The notes beneath the pieces are model-generated. The model was given only the letters and a program-made list of their open reading frames with translations, was not told the origin of the DNA and did not search any database. The position numbers were made by a program, and so were the translations under genes. A DNA stretch of 20,266 nucleotides from a virus. Positions within the stretch are counted from its first letter, which is position 1; each line of letters begins with the position of its first letter. The stretch is taken from IMG/VR virus record IMGVR_UViG_3300047322_000009, positions 1 to 20,266 of that record. The stretch is one strand, 5' to 3'. This document shows, in pieces, positions 13,167 to 20,242 of the stretch.

Positions 13167-13774
13167 CGGGACTTCACCACCACACCAGGACCAGCACCAA
13201 AGCGGGCAGCAAGGCGGGCACGCTGCTCATGACTCAGAAGCATGATCCCGGTTTCGACCCCGGAGTACTTCACCTGATAGTCACCGATGCGCTCCATGTC
13301 GACCATGCGCGCGAGCGGGTCACCAGCGCGGAACTGCACCAGGGCCTGACCCGCGAGGCGACACACCATGTCGATGATGTCAGCGGGCACCGTGGGCAGA
13401 CCGTGAACGTAGGTCACCTCGACCGCTGAAGGCTCCATGTCGGCACGCCACCCGTAGGACGACCACTTGACCGCACGCCACCCCATACGGCGCCACAGAG
13501 CGCCACTGGCTAGCTTGTAGTCCGTGACGTCATCGCCGTCGACAGTGACCGAGGTGACCGACTGCACGGGATTGCCAGGAAGCCTCAACCGCTGATCGTG
13601 GTCACCCTCAAGTACCACCGTGCTAGTCGTCTGAGTGATCGGGGTACCCGCAGCCTCGCGAACCAGCGCTGAGGCAACGTCAAGATATGTGGAAACAACG
13701 GCGGTCTCTGACCCAGCAACAGTGACGCCACGCGCTTCTAGGTCAGCGACAGTTGCCAGCGGAACGAGCGCCAT
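13163..13774 (-). CDS. Head-tail adaptor / connector protein, 203 residues
   Basis: Starts at ATG 13774 after GAAGGGTGA. It begins MALVPLATVADLEARGVTVA, the helical opening usual in HK97 gp6 / SPP1 gp15-like adaptors. It is longer than those because of a middle beta section (LRLPGNPVQSVTSVTVDGDD, then EPSAVEVTYVHG) found in actinophage versions. The C-terminal half returns to helices (DIIDMVCRLAGQAL). It forms the ring under the portal to which the stopper binds. It is first of a tightly coupled neck block. Confidence 0.85.
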   Translation of the reverse strand: MALVPLATVADLEARGVTVAGSETAVVSTYLDVASALVREAAGTPITQTTSTVVLEGDHDQRLRLPGNPVQSVTSVTVDGDDVTDYKLASGALWRRMGWRAVKWSSYGWRADMEPSAVEVTYVHGLPTVPADIIDMVCRLAGQALVQFRAGDPLARMVDMERIGDYQVKYSGVETGIMLLSHEQRARLAARFGAGPGVVVKSR

Positions 13775-13786
13775 GGGTCACCCTTC

Positions 13787-13960
13787 TTACTTAGCGGAAG
13801 CGGCAGGCTTACGAGCGGCAGGCTTGAGAACCTCGACCCGCTCAAGCTCGTCACGCTTCAGAAGCTTGCGGAGATATTCGAGCGTCTCGCTGTCCTCTTC
13901 CAGCGTGAACCGAACAACCTGCTTGGACTTGTTCTCTACCTCAACGGCAACCAGGGCCAT
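13787..13960 (-). CDS. Small basic-tailed protein after the major capsid gene, 57 residues
   Basis: The frame is open from 14008, but ATG 13960 has AGGAGT seven bases upstream and gives a start (MALVAVEVENKSKQVVRFTL) like a real fold: two strands, then a charged helix (TLEYLRKLLKRDELERVEVL). The last 14 residues are Ala/Pro/Lys rich. Small proteins in this position are frequent in actinophages and are mostly of unknown function; capsid decoration or a head-assembly aid is possible but not shown. It lies below an operator-like palindrome and hairpin (14005-14028). Confidence 0.75.
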   Translation of the reverse strand: MALVAVEVENKSKQVVRFTLEEDSETLEYLRKLLKRDELERVEVLKPAARKPAASAK

Positions 13961-14004
13961 GGGTGTTACTCCTAAGTCGGTAGGGGTGGGGCAAGGGGCG
14001 GGGG

Positions 14005-14028
14005 CCACCTACGAACTTTCGTAGATGA
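14005..14028. promoter_or_regulatory. Palindromic operator-like site, copy 4 (after the major capsid gene)
   Basis: Core TACGAACTTTCGTA at 14010-14023, flanked by CCACC and GATGA. Here the symmetry extends outward (GGGGG and CCCCC at the ends, about 14000-14033), so the leftward RNA can form a stem of about 16 bp with two G-U pairs. It may act as an RNA hairpin as well as a DNA site. It lies in the 88-base gap between the capsid gene and the 57-residue gene. Confidence 0.65.
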
Positions 14029-14048
14029 CCCCCACTCACTCAGTCAGG

Positions 14049-14924
14049 TCAGGAAGGCAGACCCGTGGTGACGTCAACGTCCATGACCGCTAGGGCCTCC
14101 GGGCGGACGACCTTACCGCCGTACAGGTGGAGACCCTTAATCGCGTCGCCGAAGCTGTCCTGCGGACGGTACGCCTCAACCTTGTTGATCTGCTCCGCGT
14201 ACGTGGTGGCGATGGAGTGACCAGCAACCACGAAGTTGGAAACGGCCGGAAGAGTGCCAGCGGTACCCTGCGGCAGGTTCAGCGAGACCATGACCGAGAA
14301 CCCGAGGATGGAACCAACCTCGCCGTTCTGGATCGGCTGAGTGGAACCGTACTGGTTCGCGTAGATGAACCGCGTGTCCTGAAGGATCAGCGAGTAGAAC
14401 TCGGGCGACACGACCAGGAATCGGCCAGCCGCAGGAACCTTGGACTTGTCAAGCTTGAGCTTCAGCGCAAGCACGATCTTGTACGCAGCGTCAGCAGTCG
14501 CCGCAGCACCCGGGGTCAGCACGTTGCCAGCGTTCGTGGTCATCAGACCAGCGAGGAACGTGTCAGTGACCTCAGCCAGACCAAACGCCGAGTCGTTCGC
14601 AGCGCGGTTCAGAAGCTGCCCACCGTCGCGAACCTGACGCGCGTCAACGTCGTCGACCTCGAACGCAAAGTACTTGGCCTGGTCGACCACAAGCGTGTCG
14701 TCGGTCGTGGTCAGAGTCTGCGGCGCGATGACCGTAGAGTTCTTGGTGTAGGTGCTGATCGTCGGACGCGCAAGGTGCCCGATGTGGACGGTATCGCCGT
14801 ACTGCGCGATGTCGCCCTCATAGTCACGGTTGATAATGCCGCCCTGACCGAAAACCAGGTTCTCGCGTAGGGCAACTAGGAGGTCTGCCGACCAAACCTC
14901 GGGAATGAAAGTGTCAACGGCCAT
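14049..14924 (-). CDS. Major capsid protein, P22 coat-like, 291 residues
   Basis: Begins MAVDTFIPEVWSADLLVALR, followed by NRDYEGDIAQYGDTVHIGHL and DQAKYFAFEVDDVDARQ. This is a recognisable pattern for the P22-coat-type branch of HK97-fold capsid proteins in actinophages. It starts at ATG 14924 with AAAGG about ten bases before. The length is normal for the group. No protease gene is seen, which fits assembly with a separate scaffold (next gene upstream) and no prohead maturation cleavage; that last point is inference. It should be the most abundant virion protein. Confidence 0.93.
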   Translation of the reverse strand: MAVDTFIPEVWSADLLVALRENLVFGQGGIINRDYEGDIAQYGDTVHIGHLARPTISTYTKNSTVIAPQTLTTTDDTLVVDQAKYFAFEVDDVDARQVRDGGQLLNRAANDSAFGLAEVTDTFLAGLMTTNAGNVLTPGAAATADAAYKIVLALKLKLDKSKVPAAGRFLVVSPEFYSLILQDTRFIYANQYGSTQPIQNGEVGSILGFSVMVSLNLPQGTAGTLPAVSNFVVAGHSIATTYAEQINKVEAYRPQDSFGDAIKGLHLYGGKVVRPEALAVMDVDVTTGLPS

Positions 14925-14934
14925 GCCGAAAGTG

Positions 14935-14948
14935 CCTTTCTAGAAAGG
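14935..14948 (-). promoter_or_regulatory. Perfect 14-bp palindrome holding the capsid gene ribosome binding site
   Basis: CCTTTCTAGAAAGG contains the AAAGG used by the major capsid gene. The RNA could form CTTTCTAGAAAG or, exclusively of it, GAAAGGCACTTTC. Both stems are short, so any effect would be modest. Confidence 0.4.
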
Positions 14949-14959
14949 GGTAGTTGGTG

Positions 14960-15604
14960 CTACTTAATGCCGAGCACGTTGTTTAGGCGTCCCTCAGCCT
15001 TGGCCTTGTGGATTTGCTCCGGCGACATGCGCTTGAGGTCATCCCGGGTTAGCTGCTTGGGTCCAGCCGCCTTGCGCGCTGCGCCACCATCACCAGTGCC
15101 CTGAAAGCGTGGCCGGGCCGTTGCGGCTAGGTGTGGCTTTCGGGTTAGAAGTTCCTCGATAGCGTCCGTAATCTCGTCTGCGTCAACGTCGCCTGACTCA
15201 TCAACCTCGAACTTGTCAAGGTCGAGGAAAGCCAGCGCGTCAGCGGGATCGGCAAACTTGCCAGCCGCAGCAGCCTTAATCTCAGACTTGAGGATTCGCG
15301 AATTGGCCTTAGAAAGGGCCTCCCGCGTAGCCTGCGCCTTAATCTGATCGGCGTCAGGAGTCTCGTTCTCGCCCTTAGGGGCGCTCTCCAGTGCGGCGAG
15401 TCGCTGCTCTAGCTCCTGCCGCTTCGTACGCTCCTCGCGCCACTTGCCCTTCATGGAATCCAGCGCCTTTTTACCGGCATCGCCGAGATTCTCGGCACCT
15501 TCCGGATTCGGCTCGCTGTCATCCTCGGTTCCCGCGCCGTGCTGCTCACCAGTGGCAGTCTCATCGGTCACGGTCTCGTCAGTGACAGTCTCGTTTTCGG
15601 GCAT
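14960..15604 (-). CDS. Scaffolding protein, 214 residues
   Basis: Starts at ATG 15604 with GGAGG seven bases upstream. Highly acidic N-terminus rich in Thr and Glu; a coiled coil (about 53-77, KWREERTKRQELEQRLAALE); a middle acidic section; and a C-terminal basic helix (DDLKRMSPEQIHKAKAEGRL) typical of scaffold proteins that bind coat. It guides procapsid assembly and leaves afterwards. Position directly before the major capsid gene supports the call. It lacks a protease motif. Primary sequence is poorly conserved in this class, so identification rests mainly on composition and place. Confidence 0.87.
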   Translation of the reverse strand: MPENETVTDETVTDETATGEQHGAGTEDDSEPNPEGAENLGDAGKKALDSMKGKWREERTKRQELEQRLAALESAPKGENETPDADQIKAQATREALSKANSRILKSEIKAAAAGKFADPADALAFLDLDKFEVDESGDVDADEITDAIEELLTRKPHLAATARPRFQGTGDGGAARKAAGPKQLTRDDLKRMSPEQIHKAKAEGRLNNVLGIK

Positions 15605-15634
15605 GCTGAAGCCTCCATGCGCATTGCGCGCGAG

Positions 15635-15658
15635 TCAGGTACGAAAGTTCGTATGTGG
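15635..15658. promoter_or_regulatory. Palindromic operator-like site, copy 5 (before the scaffold gene)
   Basis: Core TACGAAAGTTCGTA at 15640-15653 with flanks TCAGG and TGTGG. It fills most of the 66-base gap between the MuF-like gene (stop at 15671) and the scaffold start at 15604. No promoter-like hexamers are evident beside it. Confidence 0.62.
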
Positions 15659-15670
15659 TCGCTGAGTTGC

Positions 15671-16567
15671 TCAGCGGAGATAACCGTTTTTGTAGAGCAA
15701 CCGGATAGCGTGGTTGCGGTCGCCATCGGCAAGGCGGTAAATCTCTTCAGGCATCAACCGGGGTGGGCGCTTTTTCTTGCGCGACCCGGTACCTGTGTAG
15801 GTGACTTGCACCGTACGGCCGAACATCTCAACCTTGTCCATGGACTTGCGCGCATTGACCACGCTGTAGATGTTGGCGCCATCATCAATGGCCTTACTGC
15901 CAGCCTCGCCAAACACCCTGCGTCGCTGCTCAGCGCTCATCCGGTCGTACATGTCCCGCGCATCGAGCGTGTAACCAGCCTTGCGCTTGGTAACAGGCTC
16001 CATGGTGCAGTCACAATTGGGATGGCGCTGAAAACCGGTAGAAACGCTGTACTCGCGCCCAGCGAGGATGATGCAGCGAGAGCACGCGGGAAGCTCCACC
16101 ACGCGCACATAGCTGGTCACCTGCTTATTGCCGACCATAGAAGCCTGGTCAGCCTGCCTACCGGTATCCGCGATTACCGTACGGGTCACCATGTTCAGGA
16201 AGGCACCAGCGCGAGCCATTGCGGTACGCGTGTTGTCACCCTGGTCACGGCGCCATAGCGCGGTAGGGATAGCCCGAGCGAGCACACCCATAAGGTTGCG
16301 TCCATCGGGGGTCTGACTCGCGAACTGATGGGGGTCTACCTCGGCGTCTAGTTCGCCGATCAGTTCCCGCATGTAGTCGTTCGTCATGTCCGCTGATTTG
16401 ATCTGCCCCGCCTGAACCATTGCGGTTACCTTCGGCAGCAGTCGACCCCAGTCCCCTGCAACGGAGTTGGGGTCGACCTTGGACCACTCAGCGAGAACGG
16501 CTCGGGCGGTAGCGTCTGCTAGGGCTTCACGGCCCCGTTGGTGCTTCCTGGCTCGCAGGCTCCACAT
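15671..16567 (-). CDS. MuF-like minor head protein, 298 residues
   Basis: Starts at ATG 16567 inside the last 41 bases of the portal gene, in another frame, with GGCGG upstream. The N-terminal half is helical. The C-terminal part contains a conserved metal-binding-like cluster: C162 and C165 in ACSRCIILAG, then H182, C185 and C187 in RHPNCDC. This pattern marks the minor capsid proteins of actinophages related to Mu gpF / SPP1 gp7. These bind the portal inside the head and may be ejected with DNA. The protein is near usual length with no fused toxin domain. The chosen start is the most likely, but a later one cannot be excluded. Confidence 0.85.
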   Translation of the reverse strand: MWSLRARKHQRGREALADATARAVLAEWSKVDPNSVAGDWGRLLPKVTAMVQAGQIKSADMTNDYMRELIGELDAEVDPHQFASQTPDGRNLMGVLARAIPTALWRRDQGDNTRTAMARAGAFLNMVTRTVIADTGRQADQASMVGNKQVTSYVRVVELPACSRCIILAGREYSVSTGFQRHPNCDCTMEPVTKRKAGYTLDARDMYDRMSAEQRRRVFGEAGSKAIDDGANIYSVVNARKSMDKVEMFGRTVQVTYTGTGSRKKKRPPRLMPEEIYRLADGDRNHAIRLLYKNGYLR

Positions 16568-17993
16568 TGTTACCGCCGTTCGCGTTCATGATGTTCGAAA
16601 GGGCCCCCATGGGGTCCGACATCATTTCCTTTTCCTTCATGGCGAGTAGGTCAGCTACCTCGGTAGGCGTAAGCCCATACCGCAGTGCCAGAAACTCGAA
16701 CGGGAAACCGATCGTCTTCAGCTTCAGCAGCGAATCCGCTAGCTGCGTCTGAGAACGTGACTCGGCGTCTGCCCAAATCACTCGACCGCCCGTGATCGCA
16801 CGAGACTTAGCGTCGTTGCCCTGGGCCAGAGCGATCAGCGAGAACACCTCGCGCAGTGCCTGACCAAACCAAAGCTGCTTTTCCTCGACCCGCTTAATCA
16901 GGCCCGTCTCAGCCGCTAGCAGCGCATCACCCGAAATGTTGGTCATGGACCCGATCAGGTAATGCGCAGGCGTGCGAGTCTGAGCGGCGATATGCCCCAC
17001 CGCAACTTCAATGACGTTCGTGTACGCCTCAAGGTTCGCGGCCGTCCACTCATCAATCTTGACGTCATCACCCGTGAAGAACGCCACACGGTCTACAGCG
17101 AACCGTTCAAGGTCCACCGGACGCTCACCGATGATCTGCCCCTGATCGTCCAGCACAGGGACAACCGGCCGTTCCGCACCCAACACGATGCGCTGAGGGA
17201 ACGACGCGTAGTCAGACGCCGTGAAGAGCTGCGCCCACAGCAGGTTTACAGCGTTCTGCATGGCCACAACGCCGCCAACATCGCTGATCGGGTCAGAGAC
17301 CAACATGGGCTTATTGGGAAGCTCCACCATCGGGACACAACCCATGGGATTTGGCTGAGGGTTGGGCTCATGGCCCATATCCCGCGTCTCCCACCCGTCC
17401 ATTTCGTCGTCAGCCTGAAGCATCACCATCGACTTTTTGGGGGTCGACAGATGCGCGCGACGGAACTTCCAAACCTCGTCCGGCAGATACAGGGTGGCGT
17501 AATCAAAACCGCCATCTTCCCAACGCTTCAGCGCGGCACGGCGCTTACGACGCGAACCAGGGACGTACATCACAATGCACTGCGAGGCATCCTCGAACGT
17601 GACCTCTGGAGTCTCCGGATCGTCCGGGTTACCCCACACCAGCACGAAGCTACGGCCACTGTTCACGGCCCCGAGAAAGCCAAGCTGCGAGTCAGCGTCA
17701 AGGGCATTCATCTGCCAGACACGCCACGACTCCTTATCAGCCTCAGTCATGCCGGACGGCTGGACACCAGTGACCGTGAGACGCTCAACCGGCGCATCGG
17801 ACACCACCTGTACCCAGTTATCGGCAAAGTCCTTGTAGCGGTCACCGTGGTACTTGCGGAACTGGTCAGAGGCGAACGTTAGAGGCTGACGGCCCCGGTA
17901 GTACGCCTCATTACGGTCTATCTCCCAGCGCCGGTTACGCAGCTCGGTCTCAAGGATGTCCACCAGGCGGAGCGCTTCAGCTTCTGTGGCCAT
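16527..17993 (-). CDS. Portal protein, SPP1 gp6-like, 488 residues
   Basis: Starts at ATG 17993 after AGGAGGGGG. The beginning, with AYYRGRQPLTFASDQFRKYH and DNWVQVVSDAPVERLTVTGV, is the standard opening of SPP1-gp6-like portals. GNPDDPETPEVTFEDASQCI and later KPMLVSDPISDVGGVVAMQN fit the wing and stem regions. Twelve copies form the ring through which terminase drives DNA and to which the adaptor binds. The length agrees with the family. The Asn/Gly-rich tail (NIMNANGGNN) overlaps the MuF gene. It is 23 bases after the large terminase stop codon. Confidence 0.93.
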   Translation of the reverse strand: MATEAEALRLVDILETELRNRRWEIDRNEAYYRGRQPLTFASDQFRKYHGDRYKDFADNWVQVVSDAPVERLTVTGVQPSGMTEADKESWRVWQMNALDADSQLGFLGAVNSGRSFVLVWGNPDDPETPEVTFEDASQCIVMYVPGSRRKRRAALKRWEDGGFDYATLYLPDEVWKFRRAHLSTPKKSMVMLQADDEMDGWETRDMGHEPNPQPNPMGCVPMVELPNKPMLVSDPISDVGGVVAMQNAVNLLWAQLFTASDYASFPQRIVLGAERPVVPVLDDQGQIIGERPVDLERFAVDRVAFFTGDDVKIDEWTAANLEAYTNVIEVAVGHIAAQTRTPAHYLIGSMTNISGDALLAAETGLIKRVEEKQLWFGQALREVFSLIALAQGNDAKSRAITGGRVIWADAESRSQTQLADSLLKLKTIGFPFEFLALRYGLTPTEVADLLAMKEKEMMSDPMGALSNIMNANGGNNVEPASQEAPTGP

Positions 17994-18016
17994 GTTCGCC
18001 CCCTCCTGGTGGGCCC

Positions 18017-19615
18017 TTATGCGGAGTAGTAGTAGTTCTTGCGCTTAGGCGCCGTCATTCCAGCCGCTACGGCGTCCATCGCTGCCTCATGAGCGAGGAT
18101 GGAAGTAACCGCAACGTCGATTTTTTGGTCTTGGCTGGACTTGGCCAGCACATACCGGCCCTGCGGACGAGCAGCAGCGCGAGCATTTCGAATGTGACCC
18201 GACGTGATCGGGCACCCGTCATGCGAAAACGGGGTGTCAGCCTTGGCAATGTCCGTCTTCAGTCGCTCCGCAGCAGCGTGCATCTGAACAACTCGGCGCG
18301 TATACCAGCTAATTACGACCCGGTCACCGTACTGCGCTGCCCACTGGTCAACCTCGGAGTCCCAATAGGGCGGGTCGGCGTACAGAAGCTTGACGTCATA
18401 GCGCTGCATTAGCTCGTCCAGCGCTGCCGAGACTTCCAACCGGGGCACCTGCCCACCAAAGTCAGCGGGATTCCAAATGGTCGGTAGCTTGTTCGGCCCA
18501 TAGGTGGGAGTGAACTGGAAACCGTCCAGCGTCTCAGCGCGGAACGACGACCAGTCATCAACGTCAGACCCGTCGAACCCCAGGACAACCGGAGTCTTAG
18601 GCGCCACAGTGCGTGAGCCGTTGGCGCGAGCCTCCCAAAGGTTGTGCTCTAGCCAGGCACCAGCACCAGCCACAATGCGGTTACCGAAGAACCTCTCTGC
18701 CTGCGCAGGGTCCGTCTCGGCAAGCTCGCTGGCCTCAGCCTCAATCGCGTCTAGGTCGATGTGCGGGCAATCGCAGTACACAGCGCGGTGAATCTTCCGG
18801 CGCTCCTGCTTGTTCCTGTAGGACAGGTTCAGGGGCGCTTGCGGGAAGTACCGGTAAACGTCCTCAGCCTTGCTCTCATGCGTCCGCTTAGCGGTCGACT
18901 CCTCTGAAGGGTCGTAAGCGTTCGTCGTTTCCATCGAGCGTCCGGACATACCAGCGAGACCACGGCGCATTGTCTCAGCAACTTTGATCATCTTGTTGGT
19001 CGCTGTGTACGTGCCTGTCTCGTCCTGAATGGCGAACGTGATGGGGTTACCGAGTCGCGATTGCGCGGAGCTTGTGACAACGTCTATTCGGCCCTCATCG
19101 CCAACCCTGATGAACCCCTCGCGCACGCTCATGATGGCGCCCAGCGAACCGTGTTTCACCATGGCGGTAAGCGGCCGGTAGACGTTTGCCACCTGGTCTT
19201 CCGACGTAGCCAGTAGCTGAATCAGCGGAGTTGGCTGAGGCACGGCCATAGGCTCACCCTCGGCGTACTCATACGACCAGCCGCAGGGGCACCCATGGTC
19301 CCGGCACCGGTAGCGCTGAGAGCCGTCAGAGAACCCAGCAAACACGGTAGGGCCTGCGGCCTCAGCGAGCACGATCGAGGCTGCGAACGGCCCCTTCCCG
19401 CTCTTCTGAGACATGATTACCTGCGCACGTCGGAAGACGAACGCAGTACTCCGCTGGCCAACCGTCGCATCGGCGCGGACCGTATAGAAGTTGCTGGCTA
19501 CCTTCAGTTGCCAAGGCAGCAACTCGAACGGTTCACCCTGCCTGAAACCATCGGGGATGACGGCATGTGCCTCGATCCACGCAAGCGTGACGACCAGGGC
19601 CTTACCGTCAGCCAT
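18017..19615 (-). CDS. terL: Terminase large subunit (ATPase and nuclease), 532 residues
   Basis: I choose ATG 19615 over the TTG at 19621 because GAAGGCGG then has better spacing. It overlaps the small subunit stop codon by eight bases. ATPase part: Walker A-like SQKSGKGP (69-76), Walker B and catalytic Glu in FAIQDETG (D198, E199). Nuclease part: acidic residues D348 (VLGFDGSD), D414 (LLYADPPY) and D500 (KIDVAV). A short Cys/His insertion (C104, H107, C109, C111 in CRDHGCPCGW) lies between Walker A and B and may hold zinc. The enzyme packages DNA through the portal and cuts concatemers. The C-terminus is basic (KRKNYYYSA). Confidence 0.95.
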   Translation of the reverse strand: MADGKALVVTLAWIEAHAVIPDGFRQGEPFELLPWQLKVASNFYTVRADATVGQRSTAFVFRRAQVIMSQKSGKGPFAASIVLAEAAGPTVFAGFSDGSQRYRCRDHGCPCGWSYEYAEGEPMAVPQPTPLIQLLATSEDQVANVYRPLTAMVKHGSLGAIMSVREGFIRVGDEGRIDVVTSSAQSRLGNPITFAIQDETGTYTATNKMIKVAETMRRGLAGMSGRSMETTNAYDPSEESTAKRTHESKAEDVYRYFPQAPLNLSYRNKQERRKIHRAVYCDCPHIDLDAIEAEASELAETDPAQAERFFGNRIVAGAGAWLEHNLWEARANGSRTVAPKTPVVLGFDGSDVDDWSSFRAETLDGFQFTPTYGPNKLPTIWNPADFGGQVPRLEVSAALDELMQRYDVKLLYADPPYWDSEVDQWAAQYGDRVVISWYTRRVVQMHAAAERLKTDIAKADTPFSHDGCPITSGHIRNARAAARPQGRYVLAKSSQDQKIDVAVTSILAHEAAMDAVAAGMTAPKRKNYYYSA

Positions 19616-20078
19616 CTGCAACCGCCTTCAGTCGGGCAGTCAGCGAGGCAACCGGCGATACAGCGGAATGGGTCGTCTGCTCGTCGTCGTCGGCGTCCAC
19701 CTTGCCGATGGTCCACTTGTTGCGCGCCATGCCGGACACGCTGAGACCGAGCGACTCGGCGAACTGCTTGACCTGACCCCACACAATGGCGGAGCTGCGA
19801 GGAGACTCAGCACGGACAAGCAGACGAACGTAAGAGGCAACTTCAAAGTCTTGGTGTAGCTGCTCCCACATGACAGCCTGCGGGGTCTCCCACAGACGTG
19901 CCCAGAGTTGCAGCTCACGGGGTGAGGCCATGTCGAGCGGGAATGCTGGCTCGGGTCCGTCTCGCCCCTCAGCGGGCAGGGTCACCCAACCGTTGGTATC
20001 CGGCGCTTTGGCCTTGTGGCTACGCTCCGTAGATGTTGGCGCAGGGCCAGACCGGGCGCGCGCTCCTCCCTTGGGCAT
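19608..20078 (-). CDS. terS: Terminase small subunit, 156 residues
   Basis: Starts at ATG 20078 with GGGAGGTGA seven bases before it, the strongest ribosome binding site in the window. It opens with a basic, Gly/Arg-rich arm (PKGGARARSGPAPTSTERSH). Typical actinophage small-terminase motifs follow: WVTLPAEGRDGPEP, PRELQLWARLWETPQAVMWE, then SSAIVWGQVKQFAESLGLSV and ARNKWTIG. Small subunits recognise the packaging site and regulate the large subunit. Being first in the operon and overlapping the large subunit gene supports the call. The DNA site it binds is likely close by, perhaps in the leader 20079-20266, though I cannot show this. Confidence 0.88.
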   Translation of the reverse strand: MPKGGARARSGPAPTSTERSHKAKAPDTNGWVTLPAEGRDGPEPAFPLDMASPRELQLWARLWETPQAVMWEQLHQDFEVASYVRLLVRAESPRSSAIVWGQVKQFAESLGLSVSGMARNKWTIGKVDADDDEQTTHSAVSPVASLTARLKAVADG

Positions 20079-20127
20079 GGGTGATCACCTCCCGTAGCAA
20101 CGTGTGATGTGACGTGGGTCTCAATCG

Positions 20128-20159
20128 GGTGTCTGAACTGGGCGCAGGTGGCAGACACC
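20128..20159 (-). repeat. Inverted repeat in the terminase leader
   Basis: GGTGTCTG (20128-20135) and CAGACACC (20152-20159) are exact inverted copies with 16 bases between them. In leftward RNA they can form a hairpin about 50 bases before the terminase start codon. As DNA they could be a binding site. Confidence 0.55.
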
Positions 20160-20211
20160 TCCCCCGCGTTCAACGTCCCCAAGATCATTTTTAAACACCC
20201 CCCACCCGCAC

Positions 20212-20242
20212 ATCACACTGAGTGATGGTCACTGCCTGTCAA
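20212..20242 (-). promoter_or_regulatory. Possible promoter for the structural operon
   Basis: On the minus strand TTGACA (20242-20237) is followed after 19 bases by TGTGAT (20217-20212). The -35 box is perfect, but the spacing is long and the -10 box matches at four of six. A CATCAC/GTGATG dyad (20211-20227) overlaps its -10 side. It is placed correctly to transcribe the terminase and everything downstream. Confidence 0.4.

Noticed and set aside
15539-16258. 239-codon plus-strand open frame opposite the scaffold and MuF-like genes
   Set aside because: Both genes beneath it have clear family motifs and start signals, and no promoter or start signal supports a plus-strand gene here.
19982-20188. 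68-codon minus-strand open frame before the small terminase gene
   Set aside because: It overlaps the terminase gene in another frame; the Shine-Dalgarno sequence and conserved motifs favour the terminase start at 20078. The product shows no recognisable pattern.
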